Source: Pelagibius sp036570545
Lineage (GTDB): Bacteria; Pseudomonadota; Alphaproteobacteria; Kiloniellales; Kiloniellaceae
Assembly (NCBI GenBank): GCA_036570545.1
Contig: DATCXZ010000340.1
Coordinates: 1 to 5,624 of the forward strand
Direction: 5' to 3'
Length of the DNA stretch: 5,624 nucleotides
The stretch's first letter is position 1, and each line of letters starts with the position of its first letter. Positions 1 through 5,335 of the stretch are shown here, one piece after another. A program made the position numbers and the translations under genes. The notes under the pieces are model-generated. The model was given only the letters and a program-made list of their open reading frames with translations, did no database searches and was not told the origin of the DNA.

Positions 1-85
1 CCGCCTCGGCGGCATCCTGGCCGCGCAGCTCGGCGGTGTGCCGCGGGTGCGGCCAGGCCGCCGCCTCGGTGTCGTCTTTCTTCAT
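1..85 (-). CDS. holB: DNA polymerase III subunit delta' (HolB), N-terminal fragment
   Basis: Only the first 28 codons are in the window; the gene runs off the left edge. HolB is the delta' subunit of the clamp-loader complex that loads the beta sliding clamp on DNA. The visible peptide starts MKKDDTEAAAWPHPRHTAEL and continues RGQDAAEA. The P-H-P-R-x-T-x-x-L-x-G-x-x-x-A-E-A pattern is the usual N-terminus of alphaproteobacterial HolB, just ahead of the AAA+ domain. The ATG is at 85-83, only 7 bases after the tmk stop (95-93), with a GAAGG-type ribosome site overlapping the end of tmk, so the two genes are almost certainly co-transcribed. tmk-holB adjacency is common in bacteria and supports the call. 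The P-loop and zinc region lie outside the window and cannot be checked. Confidence 0.85.
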   Translation of the reverse strand, partial: MKKDDTEAAAWPHPRHTAELRGQDAAEA

Positions 86-92
86 GCCGCCT

Positions 93-740
93 TCATCCTG
101 CCGGCACTCCGAGGCGTTCGGCGACGGCGGCGCGGATGCGCGCGGCGACCGTCGCCTCGTCGCCCCTGGCGTCGATCAGCACGCAGCGCTCCGGCTCACG
201 CGCGACGATCTCGTGGAAGCCGGCGCGCAGGCGCTCGTGAAAGGCGATGTCCATGCGCTCGTAGCGGTCCTCGGCATGACCGCGCCCTTGCGCGCGCGCC
301 AGGCCCTCGGCGACCGGCAGGTCGAGCACCAGCGTGAGGTCCGGCCTGAAGGCGCCGACCACGAGCCGGTGCAGCACCTCGACGGCCGCGCGGCCGAGGC
401 CGTGGCCGTAACCCTGGTAGGCCATGGTTGAATCGGCGAAGCGATCGCAGACCACCCAGGCGCCGCGCCCCAGCGCGGGTTCCACGGTCTGGCTCAGGTG
501 ATCGCGGCGTGCGGCAAAATGCAGCAGCGCCTCGGTCATCGCATCCCAGCGGCCGGCGGCGCCGGTCACCAGCAGGCGGCGGATCTCCTCGGCGCCGGGG
601 CTGCCCCCGGGCTCGCGGGTCTCGACCACCTCGCGGCCGTCGCGGCGCAGCCATGCGGCCAGGCGGCGCTGCTGCGTCGACTTGCCGGCACCCTCCCCGC
701 CTTCCAGCGTGATGAAGCGGCCGCGCTCGGTCATGCCCAC
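93..740 (-). CDS. tmk: Thymidylate kinase (dTMP kinase)
   Basis: Phosphorylates dTMP to dTDP with ATP in the cytoplasm, a required step to dTTP for DNA synthesis. The 215-residue product has the normal family length. Visible motifs in order: P-loop GEGAGKST at residues 15-22; TREPGG at 41-46, the conserved loop near the substrate; FAARRDH at 75-81; DRFADST at 99-105 leading into AYQG (107-110), the dTMP-binding DRx region; PDLTLVLD at 134-141; and an arginine-rich LID segment around 150-163 ending DRYER. The start is chosen as GTG at 740 because AGGAG at 754-750 is 9 bases away; an in-frame ATG at 734 would have a 15-base spacer but would only remove two residues. The gene is followed by holB after 7 bases. 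It is separated from the upstream carboxypeptidase gene by a 373-base gap filled largely by a repeat element, so its promoter is uncertain. Confidence 0.97.
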   Translation of the reverse strand: MGMTERGRFITLEGGEGAGKSTQQRRLAAWLRRDGREVVETREPGGSPGAEEIRRLLVTGAAGRWDAMTEALLHFAARRDHLSQTVEPALGRGAWVVCDRFADSTMAYQGYGHGLGRAAVEVLHRLVVGAFRPDLTLVLDLPVAEGLARAQGRGHAEDRYERMDIAFHERLRAGFHEIVAREPERCVLIDARGDEATVAARIRAAVAERLGVPAG

Positions 741-749
741 GACAGTCGG

Positions 750-754
750 CTCCT
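750..754 (-). promoter_or_regulatory. Ribosome binding site deciding the tmk start
   Basis: AGGAG on the minus strand, with a 9-base spacer to GTG at 740 and 15 bases to ATG at 734. The spacing favours the GTG, which gives an N-terminus MGMTERGRF rather than MTERGRF. Confidence 0.6.
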
Positions 755-794
755 ATCGAAATCGCACAGCTCGCGCGGCGCTCTCGCACTCAGG

Positions 795-843
795 CTGTCA
801 TCCCGGCCAAGCGAGCAACGCGAGCGCGAGCCGGGATCCATAG
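795..843 (+). repeat. REP-like hairpin, arm 1
   Basis: Begins CTGTCATCCCGGCC and ends GAGCCGGGATCCATAG. ATCCCGGC (800-807) pairs perfectly with GCCGGGAT (830-837), an 8-bp stem. The 22-base loop plus stem edge holds three direct copies of GCGAGC (811-816, 820-825, 826-831). The TCATCCCGG...CCGGGATCC form is the style of intergenic palindromes widespread in alphaproteobacterial genomes. Confidence 0.7.
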
Positions 844-855
844 ACGGGCCGGGCG

Positions 856-891
856 CCGGGCCCAGCCCGCGAATTTTCGATTGGGGCCCGG
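856..891. repeat. GC-rich hairpin inside the inverted-repeat element
   Basis: CCGGGCCC (856-863) and GGGCCCGG (884-891) are perfect reverse complements. The 20-base loop contains a smaller palindrome, CGAATTTTCG (870-879). The run of Ts is inside the loop rather than after the stem, so this does not look like an intrinsic terminator in either direction. Confidence 0.5.
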
Positions 892-954
892 TCAAGAGTG
901 CCAAGGACAACATGAAGTGGAGCAAGATGGGGCCGCGGCCGGAGCGTGTCACTG

Positions 955-1004
955 CCATGGGCCCCGGCTCGCGCTCGCTGACGCTCGCTTGGCCGGGGTG
1001 ACAG
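955..1004 (-). repeat. REP-like hairpin, arm 2 (inverted copy of arm 1)
   Basis: Read on the minus strand from 1004 it begins CTGTCACCCCGGCC and ends GAGCCGGGGCCCATGG. CCCCGGC (962-968 on the plus strand) pairs with GCCGGGG (992-998), a 7-bp stem. The T-A pair at 801/836 of arm 1 is a C-G pair here, a compensatory change. The three GCGAGC hexamers of the loop are also kept, with a one-base insertion between the first two. Confidence 0.7.
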
Positions 1005-1113
1005 GTTGGGGAGGCGGCAAGAAATCTCTGAATCCAGCAGGGCTCGTCCACGGGACGACAGCCAATTTGTGGCGAGGGCGAGCCCATTTTACGTGAAGGC
1101 CGTGCTCACCGGC

Positions 1114-2259
1114 TCACGGGCTGCCGAGCAGCAGGAACTTGATGCTGGCGAAGATTCGCCCGAAGGCGCCGAGCTGCTCGACCTCCGTGCCGGCGGTGAG
1201 CGGAACCTCCACCGGCATGCCGTCCGGCCAGGTCACGCGCAGCTTGGCGATCTCCTGCCCGGCCGCGATCGGCGCCGGGATCGGGCCATCATAGACCACC
1301 GCCACCTGCATGCCGTCGCGGTCGCTGCGCGGCAGGCTCACCTTCAGATCCTGGGAGATGACCAGCGGCACCGTCTCCTCGGCGCCGAGCCAGACCGTCG
1401 CCTCGTCCACCGTGTCGCCGGCCTTGAAGAGGGCATAGTTGTCGAACTCGCGGAAGCCCCAGGACAGCAGCCGGTCGGACTCGTCGGCGCGCGCCTGCAT
1501 GGAAGGCAGGCCGTTCACCACCAGGATGAGCCGCCGGCCGTCCTGCACCGCCGAGGCGGTCAGGCCGTAGCCGGCCTCCTCGGTGTGGCCGGTCTTCAGT
1601 CCGTCGGCGCCGATGTCGCGGTAGAGCAGCGGGTTGCGGTTGCCCTGGCGGATGTCGCTCCAGGTGAACTCCTTCTCCCCGTAGTAGTGATAGTACTCGG
1701 GATGGTCCAGGATCGTGCGCTTGGCGAGGGTCGCCAGGTCGCGCGCGGTCACCCGCTGGTCGGGGTCGGGCCAGCCGGTCGCGTTGGTGAAGTGGCTGCC
1801 GGTCATGCCGAACTCGCGCCCCGTCTCATTCATGATCTCGGCAAAGGCCTCCTCGCTGCCGGCGAGACCCTCTGCCAGCACGATGCAGGCGTCGTTGCCG
1901 GACTGCACGATGACGCCGCGCAGCAGATCCTCCACGCGCACCTGGCTGCCGACCTCGACGAACATCTTCGAGCCGCCCATGCGCCACGCCTTCTCGCTGA
2001 CGGTGAACTTGTCTTCGAGCGAGAGCCGCTGTTCCTGCAGCCGGTCGAAGACGATGTAGGCAGTCATCAGCTTGCTCATCGACGACGGCGGCATGGGCTG
2101 ATCCGCGTTCTTGTCGAGCAGCACCGCCCCCGTCTCCGCGTCGATCAGGAAAGCCTCCTCGGCCTGGGTCTCGATGGTCGGCGCGGCCGTGGCCGCCGAC
2201 GGCGGGAGCATCGCGACAGCGAGGCCGAGGAGAAGGAAGCAGCTTGTGAGGCGTTTCAT
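1114..2259 (-). CDS. dacA: D-alanyl-D-alanine carboxypeptidase, PBP5/6 type (peptidase family S11)
   Basis: A periplasmic serine carboxypeptidase that removes the terminal D-Ala from peptidoglycan pentapeptides, limiting crosslinking. The 381-residue product is normal for the family. A signal peptide covers about residues 1-26 (MKRLTSCFLLLG..., A-rich cleavage site after SAATAA). The three catalytic penicillin-binding motifs are all present: S60-M-S-K63 (acylating serine and lysine), S120-G-N122 and K223-T-G225. The C-terminal part from about residue 285 fits the PBP5 beta-rich domain, and the last residues (FGRIFASIKFLLLGSP) fit a short membrane-associating helix. The ATG at 2259 is chosen because it starts the signal peptide and has GGAGAG 9 bases upstream (2274-2269). 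It lies 86 bases after rlpA, without an obvious terminator, so it is probably in the same transcript. The dacA/C/D/F letter cannot be decided from sequence alone. Confidence 0.95.
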   Translation of the reverse strand: MKRLTSCFLLLGLAVAMLPPSAATAAPTIETQAEEAFLIDAETGAVLLDKNADQPMPPSSMSKLMTAYIVFDRLQEQRLSLEDKFTVSEKAWRMGGSKMFVEVGSQVRVEDLLRGVIVQSGNDACIVLAEGLAGSEEAFAEIMNETGREFGMTGSHFTNATGWPDPDQRVTARDLATLAKRTILDHPEYYHYYGEKEFTWSDIRQGNRNPLLYRDIGADGLKTGHTEEAGYGLTASAVQDGRRLILVVNGLPSMQARADESDRLLSWGFREFDNYALFKAGDTVDEATVWLGAEETVPLVISQDLKVSLPRSDRDGMQVAVVYDGPIPAPIAAGQEIAKLRVTWPDGMPVEVPLTAGTEVEQLGAFGRIFASIKFLLLGSP

Positions 2260-2345
2260 CGGACGAATCTCTCCGCTATGCCAGTTTGCGATACCCCTGG
2301 ACGCAGCACGCACCGGGGCAGTCGTGGCCGCGCCGGTCAATCGAT

Positions 2346-3317
2346 TCAATCGACCACCACACGCGCGTCGTTGAAGCCGTTGCCGAGCAGCATCTCGAGA
2401 ACCTGGTCGGCGCGGCCGACGTCGGCCATTGGACCCAGGCGCACCCGGTAGAACGAGTCGGCGCCGACCAGCGCCTTGGAAATCTGAACGTTGCCCAGCG
2501 AGGCGAGCCGCGCGCGCAGGCGCACCGCGTTGGCGACCTGAGTGAAGGCGCCGGCCTGGACGTAGATCTGGGTGCGGCGGACCGGCATCTGGGTCACCAC
2601 CGGCTCCGGCGTTTCCAGGGCTGCCGTGCGCAGGGGCTCGGGCTCGGCATCGCTTTGGATGGCCGTGCTCTGTGCCACCGTCGACGCCGCCGGCCGCGCC
2701 GAGCCGCTTCCCGGCGGCGGCAGAGCCTGCACGGCGACGTTTTCCACCGGCACCGCCGGCGGGGCGGCGGTGCCGCCCGCGGTGCCGCCGCTCGCCAGCA
2801 TCGCGAGCTGTCGGCTTTCCGCCTCGAGCACCTGCACCCGCACCTTGGCGGTGCCCTGGTTGGTGAAGCCCAGCAGCTCGGCCGAGCGCTTCGACATGTC
2901 GATGATGCGGCCGTGGGCATAGGGCCCGCGGTCGTTCACCCGCACGCGCACCGAGTGGCCGTTCTCCAGATTGGTGACCTGGACCAGGGAAGGCATCGGC
3001 AGCGTGCGGTGCGCCGCGGTCATGGCGTCCTGGTCGTAGACCTCGCCGTTGGCCGTCAGCTTGCCGTGGAAGCCAGGCCCGTACCACGAGGCGATGCCGG
3101 ACTCGTCGTAGGTGTAGTCCTCGTGCGGGTAGTACCAGACGTTGGCGATCTGGTAGGGCTTGCCGACCTTGTAGGCCCCCATCTGCGTCGTCGCCGCCGA
3201 GCCGGGCTCCTGCAGGCGCTTGGCATTGTGCACCGCCAGCTCGGTTTCCGCGCAGCCGGCAAGCAGACCGAGCACGGCAAGCGCGCAGGTGCCGCGCTTC
3301 AGGCCAGTCGCCTTCAT
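2346..3317 (-). CDS. rlpA: Septal ring lytic transglycosylase RlpA (lipoprotein, DPBB + SPOR domains)
   Basis: RlpA is an outer-membrane lipoprotein that cleaves glycan strands lacking stem peptides, and in Pseudomonas it helps daughter-cell separation. The 323-residue product has a signal peptide with lipobox LAGC (Cys22; no Asp at +2, so outer-membrane sorting is expected). The double-psi beta-barrel domain covers about 74-160 with GIASWYG (74-80), FHGKLTANGE (83-92), TAAHRTLP (100-107) and VNDRGPY (127-133). E92, H103 and D129 have the same spacing (11 and 26) as the catalytic E120/H131/D157 that I recall for P. aeruginosa RlpA, so the domain should be active. A low-complexity Ala/Pro/Gly linker (about 168-250) leads to a SPOR domain (251-323, starting IYVQAGAF), which binds denuded septal glycan. 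The ATG has GGAG 6 bases upstream. A promoter-like sequence lies 37 bases upstream of the start. Confidence 0.96.
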   Translation of the reverse strand: MKATGLKRGTCALAVLGLLAGCAETELAVHNAKRLQEPGSAATTQMGAYKVGKPYQIANVWYYPHEDYTYDESGIASWYGPGFHGKLTANGEVYDQDAMTAAHRTLPMPSLVQVTNLENGHSVRVRVNDRGPYAHGRIIDMSKRSAELLGFTNQGTAKVRVQVLEAESRQLAMLASGGTAGGTAAPPAVPVENVAVQALPPPGSGSARPAASTVAQSTAIQSDAEPEPLRTAALETPEPVVTQMPVRRTQIYVQAGAFTQVANAVRLRARLASLGNVQISKALVGADSFYRVRLGPMADVGRADQVLEMLLGNGFNDARVVVD

Positions 3318-3353
3318 CTGGTGCTCCGCATCGATTCCGCTACTCGATCTTGT

Positions 3354-3382
3354 ATTTTAAGAGGGTGTCCCCTTGGAAACAA
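3354..3382 (-). promoter_or_regulatory. Candidate sigma70-type promoter of rlpA(-dac)
   Basis: In the 91-base gap between mltB and rlpA the minus strand has TTGTTT (3382-3377), a 17-base spacer and TAAAAT (3359-3354). The -10 matches the consensus at five of six positions and the -35 keeps TTG. Transcription would start near 3347, giving a leader of about 30 bases that includes the rlpA ribosome site. It is the most AT-rich spot in the gap, which is otherwise very GC-rich. Confidence 0.5.
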
Positions 3383-3408
3383 CCCGACCCGGCCCTGCCC
3401 CGGCGCCG

Positions 3409-4683
3409 TCATTGCGCGCTTGCGCGCAGGCGCTCGATCACGTCGACGGTCGGATAGCCGTCCGCCGGCAGGCCCGCGGCGAGCTGGAATGCGCGCAGTG
3501 CCTCGCGGGTCTGCGGTCCGACCAGGCCGTCCGGCTTGCCGGCGTCGTAGCCGCGCGCGTTCAGCAGCGCCTGCATCTCCTCGATCGCCTTCAGGCTCAG
3601 CGGCTCCTCGTCAGGCAGCGCGGCGGCGCTGAGCGGCGGCGCGCCCGCGATGCGGTCGGCGAGATGGCCGACCGAGAGGGCGTAGAGGATCGAGCGGTTC
3701 CAGATCAGGATGGTCTCGAAGTTCTCGTAGACCAGGAAGGCCGGGCCGCGGTGGCCGGCCGGCAGCACCATGGCCGCCTCCATGCCGTCGACCACCGGCA
3801 GCGGGCCGCCGCCGGCGTCGCGCAGGCCGAGCGCGGCCCACTCGCCGAGCGGCTTCTTCACGGCAAGGCTGGCGAGGCTGTAGTCGAAGCCGGACGGCAG
3901 TTCCACCTGACGGCCCCAGGTGCGGTCGCCGCGCCATCCTTCCTGCGAGAGGTAGTTGGCCGCCGAGGCGAAGACGTCCGGCAGGTTGTGCCAGATGTCG
4001 CGGTGGCCGTCGCCGTCGTAGTCGACGGCGAAGTTCACGAAGGTCGAGGGAATGAACTGGAGCTGGCCCATGGCGCCGGCCCAGGAGCCGGTCATCGCGG
4101 CGGCGGCGATGTGGCCCTCGTCGAGGATCTTCAGGGCATCGAAAAGCTGGGCGCGGAAGAAGTCGTGACGACGCCCCTCATGCGCCAGGGTCGCCAGCGC
4201 GGCGATCACGGAATAGCCGCCGGTGTACTCGCCGAAATTGCTCTCGAGCCCCCAGAACGACACCAGGAAGCGCGGCTGCACGCCGTATTCCGCCGCCACC
4301 TTGTCCAGGAGCGCGCGGTTCTCCGCCAGCAGGCGGCGCGCCTTCTCCACCCGCCCTTCGGTCACCGCGCCGCGCATGTAGCCCGTGAAGGTCAGGGTGA
4401 ACTCGCGCTGCGTGCGGTCGCGCTGGACCACCTCGGGCAGCGGCTCCAGGCCGGCGAAGGCGCTCTCCACGGTCTCGCGGCGAATGCCGCGGCCGATGGC
4501 TTCCTGCTTCACGCCGGCCAGCCAGGCATCGAAGTCCTGCTCCGCCACCTCTACGGCAGCGCTGCCCTGTGCCGAGGCATCGCCGCCCTGAGCTGCGCCC
4601 TGTGCGCAGGCTGCCAGGGGCAGCAGCAGGCCGCCGAGCAAAAATGCTGCGGAACTCCGCAGGATGCCGTCAAAAAGCCTCAC
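3409..4683 (-). CDS. mltB: Lytic murein transglycosylase, MltB type (GH103), with peptidoglycan-binding domain
   Basis: Cleaves the MurNAc-GlcNAc bond of peptidoglycan, leaving 1,6-anhydro-MurNAc ends. The 424-residue product starts with a hydrophobic signal segment and a lipobox-like LAAC (Cys26), so it is probably a lipoprotein. The GH103 domain spans about 48-350. WGLESNFG (144-151) places the catalytic glutamate at E147, GAMGQLQFIPSTF (203-215) is the substrate-groove motif, and DYDGDGHRDIW (221-231) matches the EF-hand-like calcium loop of E. coli MltB. A PG_binding_1 domain fills 361-424 (LNARGYD...DGLVGPQTREALRAFQ), an arrangement common in alphaproteobacterial MltB proteins. The start is GTG at 4683, supported by GGGAGA 7 bases upstream (4696-4691) and by the signal peptide beginning there. 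It is the first of three consecutive cell-wall enzyme genes. No good promoter is visible in the 172-base upstream gap. Confidence 0.95.
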   Translation of the reverse strand: MRLFDGILRSSAAFLLGGLLLPLAACAQGAAQGGDASAQGSAAVEVAEQDFDAWLAGVKQEAIGRGIRRETVESAFAGLEPLPEVVQRDRTQREFTLTFTGYMRGAVTEGRVEKARRLLAENRALLDKVAAEYGVQPRFLVSFWGLESNFGEYTGGYSVIAALATLAHEGRRHDFFRAQLFDALKILDEGHIAAAAMTGSWAGAMGQLQFIPSTFVNFAVDYDGDGHRDIWHNLPDVFASAANYLSQEGWRGDRTWGRQVELPSGFDYSLASLAVKKPLGEWAALGLRDAGGGPLPVVDGMEAAMVLPAGHRGPAFLVYENFETILIWNRSILYALSVGHLADRIAGAPPLSAAALPDEEPLSLKAIEEMQALLNARGYDAGKPDGLVGPQTREALRAFQLAAGLPADGYPTVDVIERLRASAQ

Positions 4684-4726
4684 GCGCCGTTCTCCCAGAC
4701 TTGCCGAGCGGATTCCATTGCGGGCA

Positions 4727-4739
4727 CTTGTGCCACAAG
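4727..4739. promoter_or_regulatory. Perfect 13-base dyad upstream of mltB, possible operator
   Basis: CTTGTG-C-CACAAG is a perfect 6-1-6 inverted repeat 43 bases upstream of the mltB GTG. It is followed (4743-4748) by the palindrome GTTAAC. The location suits a repressor or activator site, but I cannot assign a regulator and see no strong -10/-35 pair beside it. A 13-base palindrome can also arise by chance. Confidence 0.3.
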
Positions 4740-4855
4740 GCCGTTAACCTTGGCAATCTGCCGTCCTGCCCGCCGTCCCGCCCGCGAATCCGCAGCCGGC
4801 GGCGAGGGTCTCCGGGGTGACGTTCTTTGGGGGTTGCCGAACGCCGGCGCCGCGG

Positions 4856-5113
4856 TCAGCGGTCGGCGGTCACCTCGAAGGTGACGGTGTCGCCGGCCAG
4901 CAGGAAGACCACCGAGCCGTCGGAGGCCACGTAGGTCCACTTCTCGATCGGGCCGAGCTTCGACACCTCGCTCGGCTCGCCGAGCGCAGCTTCCAGCTCG
5001 GCGCGCGAGCTGGCGCCTTGCGCCTTCTTGATCAGGTCCGCCTTGCTGGGCGCGAAGCAGGCGGTCAGCAGCAGCAGACCCGCAAGAGCGACAAAGGTTC
5101 TGACGATTTTCAT
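4856..5113 (-). CDS. Small lipoprotein, BamE/SmpA-like fold suspected
   Basis: An 85-residue product with a textbook lipoprotein signal: MKIVRT, a hydrophobic run, and lipobox LTAC with Cys19; the residue after Cys is Phe, so outer-membrane sorting is likely. The mature part has the pattern of the BamE/SmpA-OmlA family: a helical stretch (DLIKKA...AELEAALGEP, about 26-47), then W59-x-Y61, a strand with F70 and a final strand TVTFEV (76-81). The LGxP...WxY...F...V spacing is what suggests BamE-like; it is too short and divergent to call BamE itself. The ATG at 5113 begins the signal peptide directly, but no strong ribosome site precedes it. It is flanked by a terminator upstream and 172 bases of untranslated DNA downstream, so it may be a single-gene unit or the first gene of the mltB transcript. 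Real gene: confident. Family: moderate. Confidence 0.8.
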   Translation of the reverse strand: MKIVRTFVALAGLLLLTACFAPSKADLIKKAQGASSRAELEAALGEPSEVSKLGPIEKWTYVASDGSVVFLLAGDTVTFEVTADR

Positions 5114-5151
5114 GCGGCGATGCGTCCAAGGCTGAAGAGGCGAAAGCCCAC

Positions 5152-5179
5152 CCTATCTGGCGCCCCGCGCCGGCTGCAA
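5152..5179 (-). promoter_or_regulatory. Candidate promoter of the small lipoprotein gene
   Basis: On the minus strand, TTGCAG (5179-5174), a 16-base spacer and GATAGG (5157-5152) lie about 40 bases upstream of the ATG at 5113, just after the terminator at 5199-5227. The -10 is a weak match. Position, right behind a terminator and before a start codon, is the main support. Confidence 0.35.
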
Positions 5180-5198
5180 CAAGGCCGCCCCCGGCGAG

Positions 5199-5227
5199 AA
5201 AAAGCCCCGCCGAGGTGGCGGGGCTTT
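5199..5227 (-). terminator. Rho-independent terminator
   Basis: AAAGCCCCGCC (5201-5211) and GGCGGGGCTTT (5217-5227) form a perfect 11-bp stem with a 5-base loop. On the minus strand the stem runs into five Ts (5203-5199), so it should end transcripts from the gene at 5336-5624. On the plus strand only three Ts follow, so it may act weakly in that direction too, but there is no plus-strand gene nearby that needs it. Confidence 0.85.
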
Positions 5228-5335
5228 CGAGAGGTCGATGCAATCAATTCAGGAGACGGTCGATGAACCGTGAGCCCAGTATTGGGGCCCTATGGTAAAC
5301 AAAAGGTTAACGGATCGTCGATTTTCCCTAAAAGG

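Larger units (their letters stand above)
795..1004. repeat. Paired inverted REP/BIME-like element filling the dac-tmk gap
   Basis: The 373-base gap between the carboxypeptidase gene and tmk (741-1113) has no convincing gene. Its main content is this 210-base element: two arms (795-843 and 955-1004) that are reverse complements of each other at about 43 of 50 aligned positions by hand, flanking a centre of about 111 bases. The centre begins with a GC-rich hairpin (856-891) and then has a more mixed-composition stretch (892-930). I see no target-site duplication next to the arms and no transposase. The layout resembles bacterial interspersed mosaic elements built from REP units, or a MITE. If dac-tmk is read through, the transcript would carry these hairpins, which could slow 3' decay or partly terminate transcription. 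In 741-794 I see only the tmk ribosome site, and in 1005-1113 nothing I can name. Confidence 0.7.

Noticed and set aside
795..1004. CRISPR array or insertion sequence
   Set aside because: Only two copies, in inverted rather than direct orientation, no transposase and no visible target-site duplication.
498..1087. Open frames on both strands through the repeat element (for example one ending GSRSLTLAWPG)
   Set aside because: These are translations of the palindromic repeat and the antisense of tmk; they show no domain, and the element explains the sequence better.
2260..2345. Possible terminator or promoter between rlpA and the carboxypeptidase gene
   Set aside because: Only a 5-bp ACCGG/CCGGT stem with a 16-base loop and no T-run, and a TTGACC without a matching -10; too weak to call.
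2337..2353. Direct repeat TCAATCGA (2337-2344 and 2346-2353) at the end of rlpA
   Set aside because: Only two 8-base copies, one spanning the rlpA stop codon; most likely chance.
1114..3087. A 657-codon minus-strand frame that would extend the carboxypeptidase back into rlpA
   Set aside because: The upstream part lies in another frame of the well-supported rlpA gene and reads as Arg/Gly/Ala-rich nonsense. The carboxypeptidase has its own ATG, ribosome site and signal peptide at 2259.
1006..4884. Long plus-strand open frames (448 to 503 codons) opposite the dac, rlpA and mltB genes
   Set aside because: They mirror the codon bias of real minus-strand genes in GC-rich DNA, show no recognisable domains, are rich in Arg/Gly/Ala/His and lack sensible starts.
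4680..5243. A 187-codon minus-strand frame overlapping the small lipoprotein gene and running to the mltB start
   Set aside because: The lipoprotein gene in the other frame has a clear lipobox signal and folded-domain pattern, while this frame is low in hydrophobic order and crosses the terminator region. Only its last 12 codons are kept as a possible upstream ORF.
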